Source: Nissolia schottii (taxonomy: Eukaryota; Streptophyta; Magnoliopsida; Fabales; Fabaceae). Taken from it: a stretch of 64,000 nt of DNA. A program made the position numbers and the translations under genes. Positions 12,182-23,900 of the stretch are shown here, piece by piece. The notes below the pieces were generated by a model. That model saw only the letters and a program-made list of their open reading frames with translations, searched no databases and was not told where the DNA came from. The stretch lies in the NCBI GenBank assembly GCA_003254905.1, contig QANU01068154.1, forward strand, positions 96,071-160,070, given 5' to 3'. Within the stretch, counting starts at the first letter, position 1. Each line of letters begins with the position of its first letter.

Positions 12182-15100
12182 TGTAACATCCCAATTTTTC
12201 CTCGCATAGAAAACTCGTAAAATAGGCGATCAACACTAAATAAAAGACCGGTCGAGAAAGCGAGATAGTGGGATTTTACCCCTAACTCCTATGATGGGCA
12301 GTTAGGGCTAGGTTTTGCTACCTCCCGGACGTTTGCCGAAGCTTCCTATTGAGTTTCGGTTCAACCAAGAATTTTTTCGGATACCGAAAATGTTTGTGGG
12401 ATTTCTGGGAAAAATAAGAAGGCTGAAAATACTCTAAGTAAATTCCTAGAATTAACAAGGACAACTAGTGGATCGCAACGGTATGCCCCGAATATTTTTG
12501 GGGTAGTCGGGTACGAGAGATTTCGGACAAAACGCGATCAAACAGGAGTGAAACTGGCCCGAAGGAAATCATAAATAGCCTTAAAATCATCAGAGACTTT
12601 ACGTCTCTTTCTTTCCTTTTCACAAACATCAGTCCCGGTCAGACACATCTCAGTTACTTTGTCAAATCTCGGAAAAATCCCCCGAGCACGTCAAAGTGAT
12701 CCAGAAATTTTCGGCAACACAACCACTGAATCAGGAATCGTCATTTGATGTGGGTAACTCTAAGCCCACTGTCTATGTGGTTATTTATGTGTATTTGCTT
12801 AGGAAAATATTTGATAGAAACGATTGGAAATAAGTTGTGGAAAGTGATTCTTGACGATTTTGATGTTTGGGAATCATAACTGTACTGATTGGATCACTAG
12901 AAAATGAGAAAAGAGTTACGGTGAAACCCCTGGGAGAAAATGCTCTCGGGAGCCAATTTTGAACTAGTTCAATCGATTGAATTCCCATGGCAATCGATTG
13001 AAAGATTTTTAGATTTCAATCGATTGAATGAAGATTTCAATCGAATGAAAGTCTGAGAAATATTTTAATCGATTGAATGAGAATTTCAATCGATTGAATG
13101 AGGATTTCGATCGAATGAAAACCTAAGAAGGATTTCAATCGAATGAAGAAAGATTTCAATCAAATAAAAGAAGTCTCAGGAATTCATCCGAATGCCCAAA
13201 TCCTAATCATTCGAATGCTTCCTGAGGAACTTGAGTTTTAGCTATTCTATGGGATCCAACAAGTGCGGTTATGCACACCCTTGTACCGGAAAACATGCAT
13301 CATGAGGAACCGGTCGTCGTATGACCTAGGACGACCGTAGATAACTAGAAGTCCTCACATAAAGTCCAACAAGATCATAATTGAACCCTAGGGAATGAAG
13401 ATGAGTTAAGAAGGTTCCAACCCCAGTTGGTTCAGAAGACCATAGTTAAAGAGTATAGTTATATAACTAGGATGTTTCCCTATTTCTCTTGGCACGTCTT
13501 ACAGACACGCCCCTCACCAATTCGGCAAGCTGGATTGGTTAAGACCAACGCAGGCAGAGGCCTGATAGCGATAGCAACAGGCCAAGGCCGAAGATTGAGA
13601 AGAATGTCAAGGCCTTATAATGATGAGAACAGACGAAGGCCTGAAGAAAGAAAGAAAGGAAATAAGGGGGCCCTAGTTAAAAAAGAAGGAAAGAAAGCGC
13701 GATCAAGTCCAAGGGCTGACCAGGTCGAGTCCAAGGTCCGACCTACGTGTCCACACCTGATCGAGTCCAAGGTCCGATCACTTGCCATTGCTATTAGGGG
13801 AGTGGTTGTACCTATCGCGTTCGATGTCTTCCTCCTATGAGGTTTACGTGGCTAGCTACCACACCGGTTAAGAGGCTGCCGGGTCGACGCGACAGGGAAA
13901 TCAAAGAGGTTGTAGTCGAGGCCACGGTTACAAAGGTGAAAGGACTAAGAATGACGCAGTTACAGGGTGCGTAAAAGAATTCCAGATCCCCGACATGCAT
14001 GAGATAGATATACATATGAATGAATGATTGTATGTTTGTACGTATATATGTAGCCAAGTTTATAGTATGTATGATATTATGCATTATGTATTGTCAAGGG
14101 AACGCCCAAGATGACTAGTATGTCAGTTAGCAGTAACACGAACATGCAGTTTCGTATTGCCGCAATCAGACGAGATAAAGAAATTAGCACGAAGCCTAGG
14201 TAACAGCAATATTAGATGCCAAATCACCTAGTAACTTAGATAAAGCTGCTCAGGTCATAGGCCACAGATAATAACTAATAGGGGGCTAGTATGCATGACA
14301 CTTAGAAGTTTCCTGAGTGGCTTGGACTTTACCCGAGAAATGAACAATAGAGACCACGTAGGGTTTCCACTAAGAACGAATCCGTTCTTATCCCCACTCG
14401 TGTATGACTCCAGATCGAATAGATGGCATCCCCGCTTGCGAAGGACGTTTGACTATTTACACGCACCCGACAACGGAACTTCAAGACGAACACCCTCATC
14501 GATACTTGCACGTTCGCCCCTGCCAACTTACCCGCAGAGCCTCAGATACAGCTCGCACCACCTTGACGTCCCATCTGCGTAGATGAGCGCCCAAGAGCCA
14601 GTAGCAACAACCCGATTAACCTCAATGGAGAGGACAAGGCTCCTCCTTCTGAGCCAGAGCTAAAGTCGGAGCCCGCAGCTGACCCGAGGACGGTTGCTCC
14701 GCCATCCCACGGCCGAGGCCTCCGGACCACCGTGAGGAAGAGAGTAACTCCGGCTGTACCACGCCGCTATGCTCACTGTGACTTCACGGCAATAACCACT
14801 TTGTCCAATGAGGACGAGCCTGAGGAGGAGGATCCAGCATGGGAGGAGGGGTCGGATGAGTAGCCCACAGGGATAGTCGCGAGCTTGGAATGGATCAGCT
14901 AGGTCAGGACAGCAGTAGTGATAGTAGGCTTATACAGCCGCGCAATGGGTAGTACACATCCGCAAAGCCATGTTGTACCTAGATATAGTTACGCAACGGG
15001 AAGTTCCCGTCCGTACCTAGGTGTGCTATTTGTATATAGTACGTATTGTTTGATAATGTAAATATAATGAGAACTACTCTTTTGACTGTATGACTGTACA

Positions 15101-15387
15101 TGTAACCGGTGCTTTTGGCCGAATATGTATGTGCTTATATGTTAATAGATAACAATGTAGGCGAGACTTCGTCATCTAGTACTCTATCGATTATACGACT
15201 GCATCTCTGCATGGCTTTATGTTCTAAATATCAATAATTGTGAAAAGTTTTGAAACGAGCTCTAATTTGAGTAAAACCCTATATTGCAACGTATTAGGGA
15301 ACGATAAGAGTTTGCATCACCAAGGGAAAACCACCTAGTCTGGAGGGCTTATGACTTAAGCATAAGCCAGCTAGCTAAGGTGTTTCA
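12182..15387 (+). mobile_element. Solo LTR, family A (copy 2, about 3.2 kb)
   Basis: It starts TGTAACATCCC and ends AAGGTGTTTCA, homologous to the copy at 3831-7361. It is inserted in an array unit, flanked by GCACA (12177-12181) and GTACA (15388-15392). Joining the flanks restores the GTGTGTACACATGTATG box of intact units. The interior has about eight CAATCGATTGAA palindromes at 12966-13150. It lies only 47 bp from family-Y copy 1. Its reading frames, for instance one of 137 codons at 13427, have no recognisable domain. Confidence 0.85.
12966..13150. repeat. CAATCGATTGAA palindrome cluster inside LTR A copy 2
   Basis: About eight copies or near-copies of TTTCAATCGATTGAATGA occur, often 20-30 bp apart. 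They occupy the same relative position as the CATTCGAATG cluster in the other family-A LTR. Confidence 0.8.
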
Positions 15388-15937
15388 GTACACATGTATG
15401 TGAATCAATTGTTGTAAAGTGTGTGTTCACATGTATGTGAACTAATTTTTATAAAGTTAGTCCATTCAAAACGTATAAAAATTGTGAACTTATTTATGTT
15501 TGTGTAAAATCACAGTATTGTTACATAAGTACATAATGTTCGTGCATCCAATCATATAAAGTTTGTGCACATGATCATATAAAGTTTGTGCACTCTAATC
15601 AGATATCATATTCTGCAAAAATATTTAACTATACAGTAAGTAATATGCATACATGTAAAGTTTATGCATTAGAATGTATAAAAGTGTGTGTACACATGTA
15701 TGTGAACCAATTGTTGTAAAGTTTGGCCTCTAAAAATGTATAAACATTGTGGACTTATTTATGTTTGGGTAAAATCACGGTGTTGTTATACAAGTACGTA
15801 ATGTTTGTGCACCTAATCATATAAAGTTTGTGCACTCCAATCAGATATCATATTCTACAAAAAAATACTTAACTATACATTAAGTAATATGCATATATGC
15901 AAAGTTCATCCATCATAATGTATAAAAGTGTGTGTAC

Positions 15938-17305
15938 TGATAAGTGTCATATTTTGCTATTTTCATAAATTAGAATGACACTTATCTGCTTTGTTTTTTA
16001 TGAAATTATTAACTAATTTCCCCATTTTTGTGTAAATTTAGCATAGTTAAAGAATGGATACATATATGTGTGAATTGATGCAATTCTTGTCAATTTCCCA
16101 TATAGTTCAGAGGCATGAATCAAAAGAGCTACACAACAGGAATTAACGCTGACTTTGTCACGGATTTTGCATCATGATGGAGATTGAATCTCAATTTGAT
16201 GTCAGCTACAAAGTTGTAGATCTATCTCTTAGATTTAAATGGAGATTTGAATCACCTCAATCCGAGATCTGTAGCCAAAGTTATCGCGATTTTACTAACT
16301 ACTGTGCATACTAATCCGCTGAGCAGTTGCACCAAACCGCTGAGCGGCCTCTGAAATTGCTTAAGGCTGAAGAAGCTTCACGTTGAAATTTTCTATAAAA
16401 GGACATGAGCATCACAGATTCAGGAGCTTTAACCTTTCACACACTCATAACTTAAAAAAATAGAACAAAGAGTAAGGGGAAACTAAGAGAAAGGCAAAGA
16501 AGGAAGCCAAGAGAGGTCAAGAAGCACGGCGACACTCACTATGGTGGCGTGAAAACGTGTCATGGTGAACGTCCATTACCTTATTCTTTGATTTTCTCTT
16601 GTAAGATGGACTTATAATCCTCTTGTTGGGATTTTGACAAGTATTATGGTTTGATAGTATCCATTTAACTCTCTTATATATGAATCTATAATATTCCATG
16701 ATTTACATGATTTGATCTTGTGCTTAATGCTTGTTTTAGCTTAGCTACCTAAAGCATGATTTGAAACTTGATTGTTTGTGAGCGAGGACTGCATTCATTC
16801 AGTTAGAACTATATTAAATCATCTAATAGTCCTAATTACTAGAGATAGAGTTAGGGTTATTATTCGTTTTAACACCTGAAATTATAGATCGGTTTGCTTT
16901 GTTAGTTTGTGCAAGAGATTGACAAAATGACAAAGGGAATCGAGTGATCTTTTCATGCTTGAAAGAGATGAATAAGATAAGAATTGGTGGCGAGGAATCA
17001 ATGGAATTAATAATTCATATGCATTGAATTAATGGATATATGAAAACTGTGTTACGAGTTAATTCCCAAAAAGCTTCCCTATCTAATGTTCACTCGATGT
17101 CATTTTATCTTTTGTTTAATTTATTTGTTAAAAATCAATTTACAAATCCACCACTATATTGTTTAATTAACGGAACTCAATATGGATTTATTCAACTCCC
17201 TGTGGATACGACTATACCTGACTATACTGCAATTGAATCCCTTGAGGATTTGAAAGCTGTAAAGGAGGATATATAAAATGACGAGAGTGTAAAAAACTTT
17301 CAACA
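15938..17305 (+). mobile_element. Solo LTR, family Y (copy 2)
   Basis: It starts TGATAAGTGTCATA and ends ACTTTCAACA. It is flanked by a perfect 5-bp target duplication TGTAC (15933-15937 and 17306-17310), and the flanks are array sequence. It holds two CCGCTGAGCRG motifs near 16317-16345, a TATA-like TTCTATAAAAGG near 16392, and the GGATACGACTATACCTGAC block near 17202. No retrotransposon genes are attached. Confidence 0.9.
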
Positions 17306-18085
17306 TGTACACATGCACGTGAACTAATTTTTATAAAGTTTGTCCATTCAAAATGTATAAAGATTGTGAACTTATTTATGTTTGAGTAAAATCACAACGT
17401 TGTTACACAAGTACGTAACGTTTGTGCACCCGGTCATATAAAGTTTGTGCACATGGTCATATAATGTTTGTGCACTCTAATCAGATATCATATTCTGCAA
17501 AAAATACTTAACTATATATTAAGTAATATGCATATATGTAAAGTTCATCCATCATAATGTATAAAAGTGTATATACACATGTATGTGAGCTAATTTTTAT
17601 AAAGTTTGTCTATTCAAAATGTATAAATACTGTGAGCTTATTTATGTTTGAGTAAAATCATAGTGTTGTTACATAAGTACGTAATGTTTGTGCACTCAGT
17701 CATATAATGTTTGCGCAAACAGTCATATAAAGTTTGTGCACTAAAATCAAATATCATATTCTGCAAAATTGTTTTAAACTCCATAATAACACACTCCATA
17801 AACTACGCGAAACTGATTCATTTCAAGAATGCTTTTGTGTGTGGATTTTGTAGCTCAAAATAAATTGTTTGATAGGTTCAAGTGTGATATCGCTGAGAAA
17901 ATCACGCCGAATGCGTTTTCGTTTGTCATATGGTTGAGAAAATAACGTCGCGGGGTCCTGTGATGGTGTTAATGAGGAAGGTCTACTGTAAACCGTATAA
18001 CTGTCATTGATTAGGTATAAAACGAGGGTATACATATACATGTGTATGCAATATTGATGTACACGAAGCATTTTCGTTTATATAA

Positions 18086-19618
18086 TAATCTAACCTACCT
18101 CAAAATATATGATTTGAAAAACTTTATACGTGAACTCTACTTCGTAAAGTTCCGATGTATTTGACAGTTCTATCCTGATTTAAATAATAGGCAACGCAAT
18201 AAATATGTGGTGCAATAATACTTGAAGTACTTGTTAAAATTCAGGTGAGTTGTAAATACTTACTACAAATATTATTAAAATATGTATTAATCTCATAAAA
18301 AAATGTTTTAAAGGCTATTTTTTTGAGAAATTCTTAAAATATGTGTTCCAAGAAACATAAAAAAATTAAGTAGTAAATAATTAATAATGTTTTTAAAGTA
18401 CATATTAAACATACTCTATAAACAGAAAAAAAAAATTCTCATTTTTGTTGCATCTTATCGAACAATATAATGTAGCATAAAATCTAATAAAATAAATATT
18501 AATCATAATTATGTAGCATAGAATATTGTATTTATTCACATTTCAACTACTATAAGATAAAATCTTAATAGAATGAAGATTATATATCATCTAAATGCAT
18601 GAGACATGAGTCGGTACGAAGTCTTATATTAAATAAGTATCAATAATATAACTCATCGAATAATATAGTAAGAATTTTGCTAACAAATACTCATACTTGT
18701 AAAAAATGTTAAAATAGTAATTTTGTATTAAAAATGTAAAGTTTAAATATTTTCAATGATATTTAATATTTTAAAAATATAAAACTTATTATTTTAGTTT
18801 CCTTAACCAATGTCGTTATGACATTGGTCAACAAAATTGATATAATAACTATATAAGAGATTTCTTTTATAAATTTGTATATTGCCTAGTGTTTAGCTTG
18901 TGAGATGATGAAACTATGTAACTTTATTCTCTTCAGTATTTTATTTTACGTGTATTCTATTCAATATTTATTTTGTTATTAGATGAGTTTATCTATGCAA
19001 TTAAATAAATGGGATTCTCCATTTTAGTGTCTATTTTTTTCTTCCTTTTTTTAACCTTGTATATTGTCTCACATTTTGGGTAATTATTTAACTCACTATC
19101 TAATTATTTTTTGTTTATTTGTAAATATTTTTAAAAATTTGTCTTTAAAAAAACTTACACTCACTTAAATTTTAATCTCCTACAGTTTCAGGTTAATTTT
19201 TTTAACTTTATTTTCTATTTCTTTATTTCACATTGTTATTTATGTTCAATACTCAATAGAAACACACTAATATATGATTTAATTAATTTGATGGATAAAA
19301 ATATTCATAGACAGGAACATTGATAAAAATTAATTTTTGCACTGAACATGATAAAGCATGTTTTTCTTTTGGGTCAATTGTTTGGGTTTTGGTCGTAGTC
19401 ATTGTTTTTGGGTCTGGTGTCCATTGCTCGTTGATTCGTTAGGGGTGGACTAGCGTAACATTAGCCCAGTAGCCCAACTGGTAATTAGTGGATCGGGTTA
19501 GGAAAGTTGGCTGGACTTTAATTGGGCTCATAATGTTGCATTTTCTGGGCAGTGTTCGGGCCACTACTATATTAACTCAACATAATACGAAATAGGTTAT
19601 TCCTTCCATAGTCAAGAT
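18086..19618. other. AT-rich spacer
   Basis: No gene or element is recognised. A short perfect inverted repeat lies at 18807-18829 (ACCAATGTC, then GTTAT, then GACATTGGT). Confidence 0.6.
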
Positions 19619-20019
19619 TAGGGCTGTCAAAATGGGCCCGGCCCGTTTACCCGGTTAAATGGACGGGCTTTACATGCAAAAAATAGGCCGGTGAAAATTT
19701 GGAAAAAAAATTGGACCGGCCCGTTTAAGCCTGACCCGTTTAGGCCCGACCCGTTTGGCTCGCAGGCTGGGTCGGTTACCCGTGAATTTTTTTAAAAAAT
19801 TTTTAAATTTTTTTTTGAATTTTTTTTTAAATTTTTTAATAATTTTTTAATTTTTTTTAAAAAATAAACGGGCTGGGGGCGACCTGTTTAGGCCTACAGA
19901 CCGACCATAAACGAGCCGGGCCTGAAAAATATGCATATTTTTTGTCTGCCCCGTTTAGGCCCACAAGCCTTAACGGGCGGGCCTAAACGGGGTCGTGCCC
20001 GCCCGTTTTGACACCCCTA
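19619..20019. mobile_element. hAT-type MITE (401 bp)
   Basis: The termini are TAGGGCTGTCAAAATGGGC and, on the opposite strand, TAGGGGTGTCAAAACGGGC. A perfect 8-bp target duplication GTCAAGAT flanks it (19611-19618 and 20020-20027). The size of the duplication and the TAGGG-type ends fit the hAT superfamily. The interior is made of GGGCCCGRCCCGTTT blocks around an A/T-rich core, so it can form a long hairpin. There is no coding capacity. Confidence 0.9.
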
Positions 20020-20027
20020 GTCAAGAT

Positions 20028-20970
20028 TGTACTCAAGGCTTAACATAGGTATGCGACTATCATTTATTTATAAGCTTAAAATAATAAGTAATTTTAATTA
20101 GTAGAACACATGTTTGATTTTTAGTCACAAATAATTATAATGTATCAATAATTTTAAATTTTAATGAAATGCCAAATAAGATCCTATAAAATAATAAAAA
20201 TGTAAACTATTTTTTAGATAAGTAAATTTAAACAATTTTATTACTTTAACATGGATAAGACACACAATTACCTCAACGACAAGAACGACTCAAAATGTAA
20301 GCTATAGAAAAAAAATGTAAGGTATAATAATTATGCTAAACTTTAATCATGAGGTATGGCATGTTGATAACTCACTTTTTGTTTTATATTTTGTTATGGT
20401 GTTGAACCTAGAATATAGGCTGGCAAATATATTTCAAACCAACCTATATCTTGACAAATTGGCGTTGGTAGCTCATATTATTTCTTAATTATGTGGCATA
20501 AGCTCAATCTTTATTTATATTATCTATCATTTTGTGTGAATTTAATTATTAAATTAGTCAATTATACTGCCCACAAATATCTTGATTTAACAAAAAAAAA
20601 ATGATAAACTTATGGAACGAGATTATAATCTTTCTTTTTCTTGATAGGAGATCTTTATCAAACAAAAAATAATAATAAATAACATATTAAACTATTTTAT
20701 TACGCTTCTTCACTTCAAGTTACATAAAATCTCACATTTTTTTACGACAATATTAATTATAATTATTAATAAATTAAAATTTGAAAAAGAAAAGAAATGC
20801 ACAAAGGAAAAGAATTTTAAAAAGGGGAAATAAAAACAATGCCGGAAGTCGTCCATTTTCACGGTTGCCACCCCCCCCCCGGTGACGAAGTAGCAGAAAC
20901 AGAGACACAGAACACAGCGAAAAAGGGGATTCTCTCTTTCTCTCTCTCGAACAGAGATCACAACGCAACG
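20028..20970. promoter_or_regulatory. Upstream region and 5' leader of TASH3
   Basis: It is AT-rich as far as about 20830. Then come a run of ten Cs at 20871-20880 and a pyrimidine-rich tract TTCTCTCTTTCTCTCTCTC at about 20930-20948, just before the ATG. This is a typical plant Y-patch leader. No clear TATA box was identified, so the transcription start is not placed. Confidence 0.5.
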
Positions 20971-23900
20971 ATGGCGGTAAATTCCTCTAAACGCGCTTTC
21001 ACTCCCTTTCTGCTTAAACGCCCTTCGAAATACGAACAACTTCTACTCCGCGCTTCTTAACTTTACCATCATGATTCCCGCAGGACTCGTCGGGAACGAC
21101 GCTGATGGATCTGATAACGGCGGACCCTACGCCTGCGCCGGCATCGTCTTCGGCGTCGACCGCGTCCGCATCTCCGGCGTCGGCGTCATCACCAGCAGGT
21201 ATTCCATCGGCGCTGGGGAAACCCGCCGGGGAGAAGAAATCCAAGCGAGCCGCATTGATGCAGATCCAGAACGACACCATTTCTGCTGCCAAAGCTGCTT
21301 TAAATCCAGTTAGGACCAATATCATGCCGCAAAGGCAAAAGAAAAAGGTGCCACAAATTTCACATCTCTCTCGCTCTCTTTTCTCGCTATTGCAAGAATT
21401 TGTGTTTATTGATAGTTAATTTTGGCGTGTTCGTCGTAGATCAGTTAGTTTTGAGTTCAGTGATATCGCTTTCGTACATGTACTTGATTGCTCTGTGTTC
21501 TTATAAGCTCGAGTTTAGCTGATTTAGATGCAAGGCTCGTCTTATCTCTTTGGAAATCCGTAGTGATAGTGCACGATGAACATAGAATTGGAAATTTCTG
21601 TTTGATCGTATGTTTTTTCACAGAAGATATTGATGCTTAGTAATACGTAGTGCTGTGCGTTTGATCTTTGTACATGTTTTTTGCTTCTTTTTTTTGTTGC
21701 AGCCAGTGTCATATTCACAACTTGCGAGAAGTATTCATGAACTAGCTGCCACTTCTGATCAGGTAAGTGTTGCAACTTTGTTTCCTGGATTATGCTTTCT
21801 GTGTTCAGATGGGAGAGTCGCTAATTTTTTGGTTCTTGGTGATAACTTTTCAGAAACGTTCTCAGCGGCAATTAGTGAATCATGTGTTTCCAAAACTTGC
21901 CGTTTATAATTCTGTGGATCCTTCATTAGCTCCCTCTCTTCTCATGGTATGCTCTAATTCCCTTTTTTTATTGGTAAAATATCCTTATATTGCTTGTGTT
22001 ATTGTTGTTCTCTTTCAGATTAAAACTTCTTTAGTCTCTTAGGTGTTTCCTTGTATGCCTAAATAATACTTAAAGCATTTTGTTTTGTTTTGTTTTGATT
22101 TTTGTTAATGGATGAGCCACCTAAGTTGAAATTTAATATGATTGTGTCGCACTTAATTTTCCTTAAAAATTTATTTATATTTGCTTAATCTGTTGGAAAA
22201 CTCATCTACCTTTGTGTTTGTTTCTATTCTGTAGCTTAATCAGCAGTGTGAAGATAGAAGTGTCCTACGATATGTCTATTACTACCTGGCCAGAATCTTG
22301 TCTGACAACGGTTCCCAAGGTTTGAGCACAGGTGGTGGGATACCCACCCCTAACTGGGATGCTCTTGCTGACATTGATGCAGTTGGAGGTGTTACTCGAG
22401 CTGATGTTCTGCCACGAATAGTAAAACAGCTTACTGCAGAAGCCTCAAATGCTGATGTTGAATGTGAGTGGTTAATCACTTTTGTTTTTCTTATAGTTTT
22501 AATTTAAAACCTTTTTATGGCATAAAGTTGCATACATGCATATGTATTTGTGCATGAGCTCAATTGTTTTAGCGCAAACTTGATTTAAGAAAGAGCTATC
22601 GTGTTCTTGGGTTGTTAATTTGAATTTCATTTTACATAAAGAAATTTCTTAGAGCTCTTAAGGAGTGGATAAATTCCTTATTATTCACTGCTGTAATTGT
22701 GAAGAAAGGTTTGCATGGAGATATTAAGAATTTAAAATCAATAAACTTGTTGGGGGTATAGTGTACACACACACACACACACTCTAGTGAGCAAATGTTT
22801 TAGATGTGCAAATTCTTTGGCAAATGCAAATAAAACAAACCCACTTGCAGTGGAAAACTCACATTTACAGAAATATGAAGAAAAAAAATGAAGAGAGATG
22901 TGATAATGGAGGCAGTTATCAAATATAAGTAGGAAACTGAAGTGGATAGTGGAGGAGTGGCAAAAGAATTTACTTTTTAACCTAAGAAAATGTTTTAAAA
23001 CAAATTATAGATAAGGGTAAAATTGGTATAAAGTTTTGCACCAAAGGTAGTTATTTTCTTGTATCCCCTTTATAATTTTTGTGTGTGTGTGTGTGTGTGT
23101 ATTAGATTTTAAGCTGTTTGTTTACAAGGAATTTGTTATCTCCTGTCTAGTGGCCTATGTGTAAAGTAAATTTGTGAAGGGAACAAATGTTACAAGTGAT
23201 GGGACATTTCTGGGTCTAGGACAAGGTAGAGTTTGGATAAAATGTTTATGGAGACTCAAAGGATAAGGTGAGATGATGCATTGGAGGGAGGAAAATTCAG
23301 AGGAATGGAGCATTTTGTTCAGAAGGGAAAGCGTGGATATAAAGGACAAACAGAATATAGAAATTGGTAGAGATTCTTCTCTTTGATTAATAAACCTGGA
23401 ATAGATTGGTGGTGGTTCAAAATATTAAGTGAGCATGATGGATAACCCTTTTATGTATTAACTGTGGAGCCTGGCTAGCTCTATATTTTCTTTGAATCAG
23501 GAAATCCTCATCTTGTGAAAAAACACTCTAATACAAGAGAAAGATGGAAAAAAATAGGGTCTGAATTTAAGTTTTTCATTATGTAATTGCATACTGATAT
23601 CTAGTTTGCATTCAACAATTATTATTGTTTATTTGGATGAATGATTTACTGTGTATCTTGAACAGAATATCTTTCGTATGCCTTTGATTTGACTGAAAAA
23701 TTTATGATGAAGCTTCCTTAGTTTTAATTGGTGCATATTTATATGTCCTTGAGGTGATTCCGTCTTTGGAAATGCTGTAATCATTAAAATGCTATATCCT
23801 CCTACCAATCTTCCTTCAAATACTCCTTCACACTAAATGAAGTAAAAAGTAAATGCAATCAATGTCTTGAAATCTTAAAAAGTAATGAATAGTTACTTCA

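Larger units (their letters stand above)
10260..17765. repeat. Tandem array of about 250-bp units (interrupted)
   Basis: A phase marker (ATGTATAAA followed by TTATTTATGTTT or a close variant) occurs near 10331, 10571, 15477, 15737, 17358 and 17620. Neighbouring markers are therefore 240-262 bp apart where no LTR intervenes. Each unit has two or three TTTGTGCA boxes and one GTACACATGTATGTG box. About six units survive. The spacing between pairs is broken by the nested solo LTRs, whose flanks restore the unit sequence when joined. Confidence 0.85.
9912..18076. mobile_element. Mutator-like element with internal tandem array, later split by three solo LTRs
   Basis: The left end is GAGTTTTGCTACACGTACAC. 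The reverse complement of the right end is CGAAAATGCTTCGTGTACAT. A perfect 9-bp target duplication TTTATATAA flanks it (9903-9911 and 18077-18085), the size typical of the Mutator superfamily. The interior starts with a CTCTCATCTCTCGTC-type pyrimidine-rich zone (10070-10170) and then a tandem array of about 240-262-bp units. The units carry the motifs TGTTTGTGCA, CATATAAAGTTTGTGCA and TTAAGTAATATGCATA. Solo LTRs occupy 10751-12134, 12182-15387 and 15938-17305. Without them the element is about 2.2 kb. No transposase is seen, so it is non-autonomous. Two relatives with the same ends lie at 40187 and 48963. Confidence 0.85.

Noticed and set aside
12966..13150. Regular short repeats resembling a CRISPR array
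   Set aside because: The units are self-palindromes with no unique spacers of constant length, they lie in a plant LTR, and no cas gene is near.
21105..21107. ATG at 21105 as the TASH3 start
   Set aside because: A 6-nt exon upstream with good splice sites restores the expected [12 protein letters not shown] start, so 21105 is an internal Met.
20710..21325. Minus-strand reading frames over the TASH3 5' end
   Set aside because: They are shadows of the TASH3 exon and its pyrimidine-rich leader.
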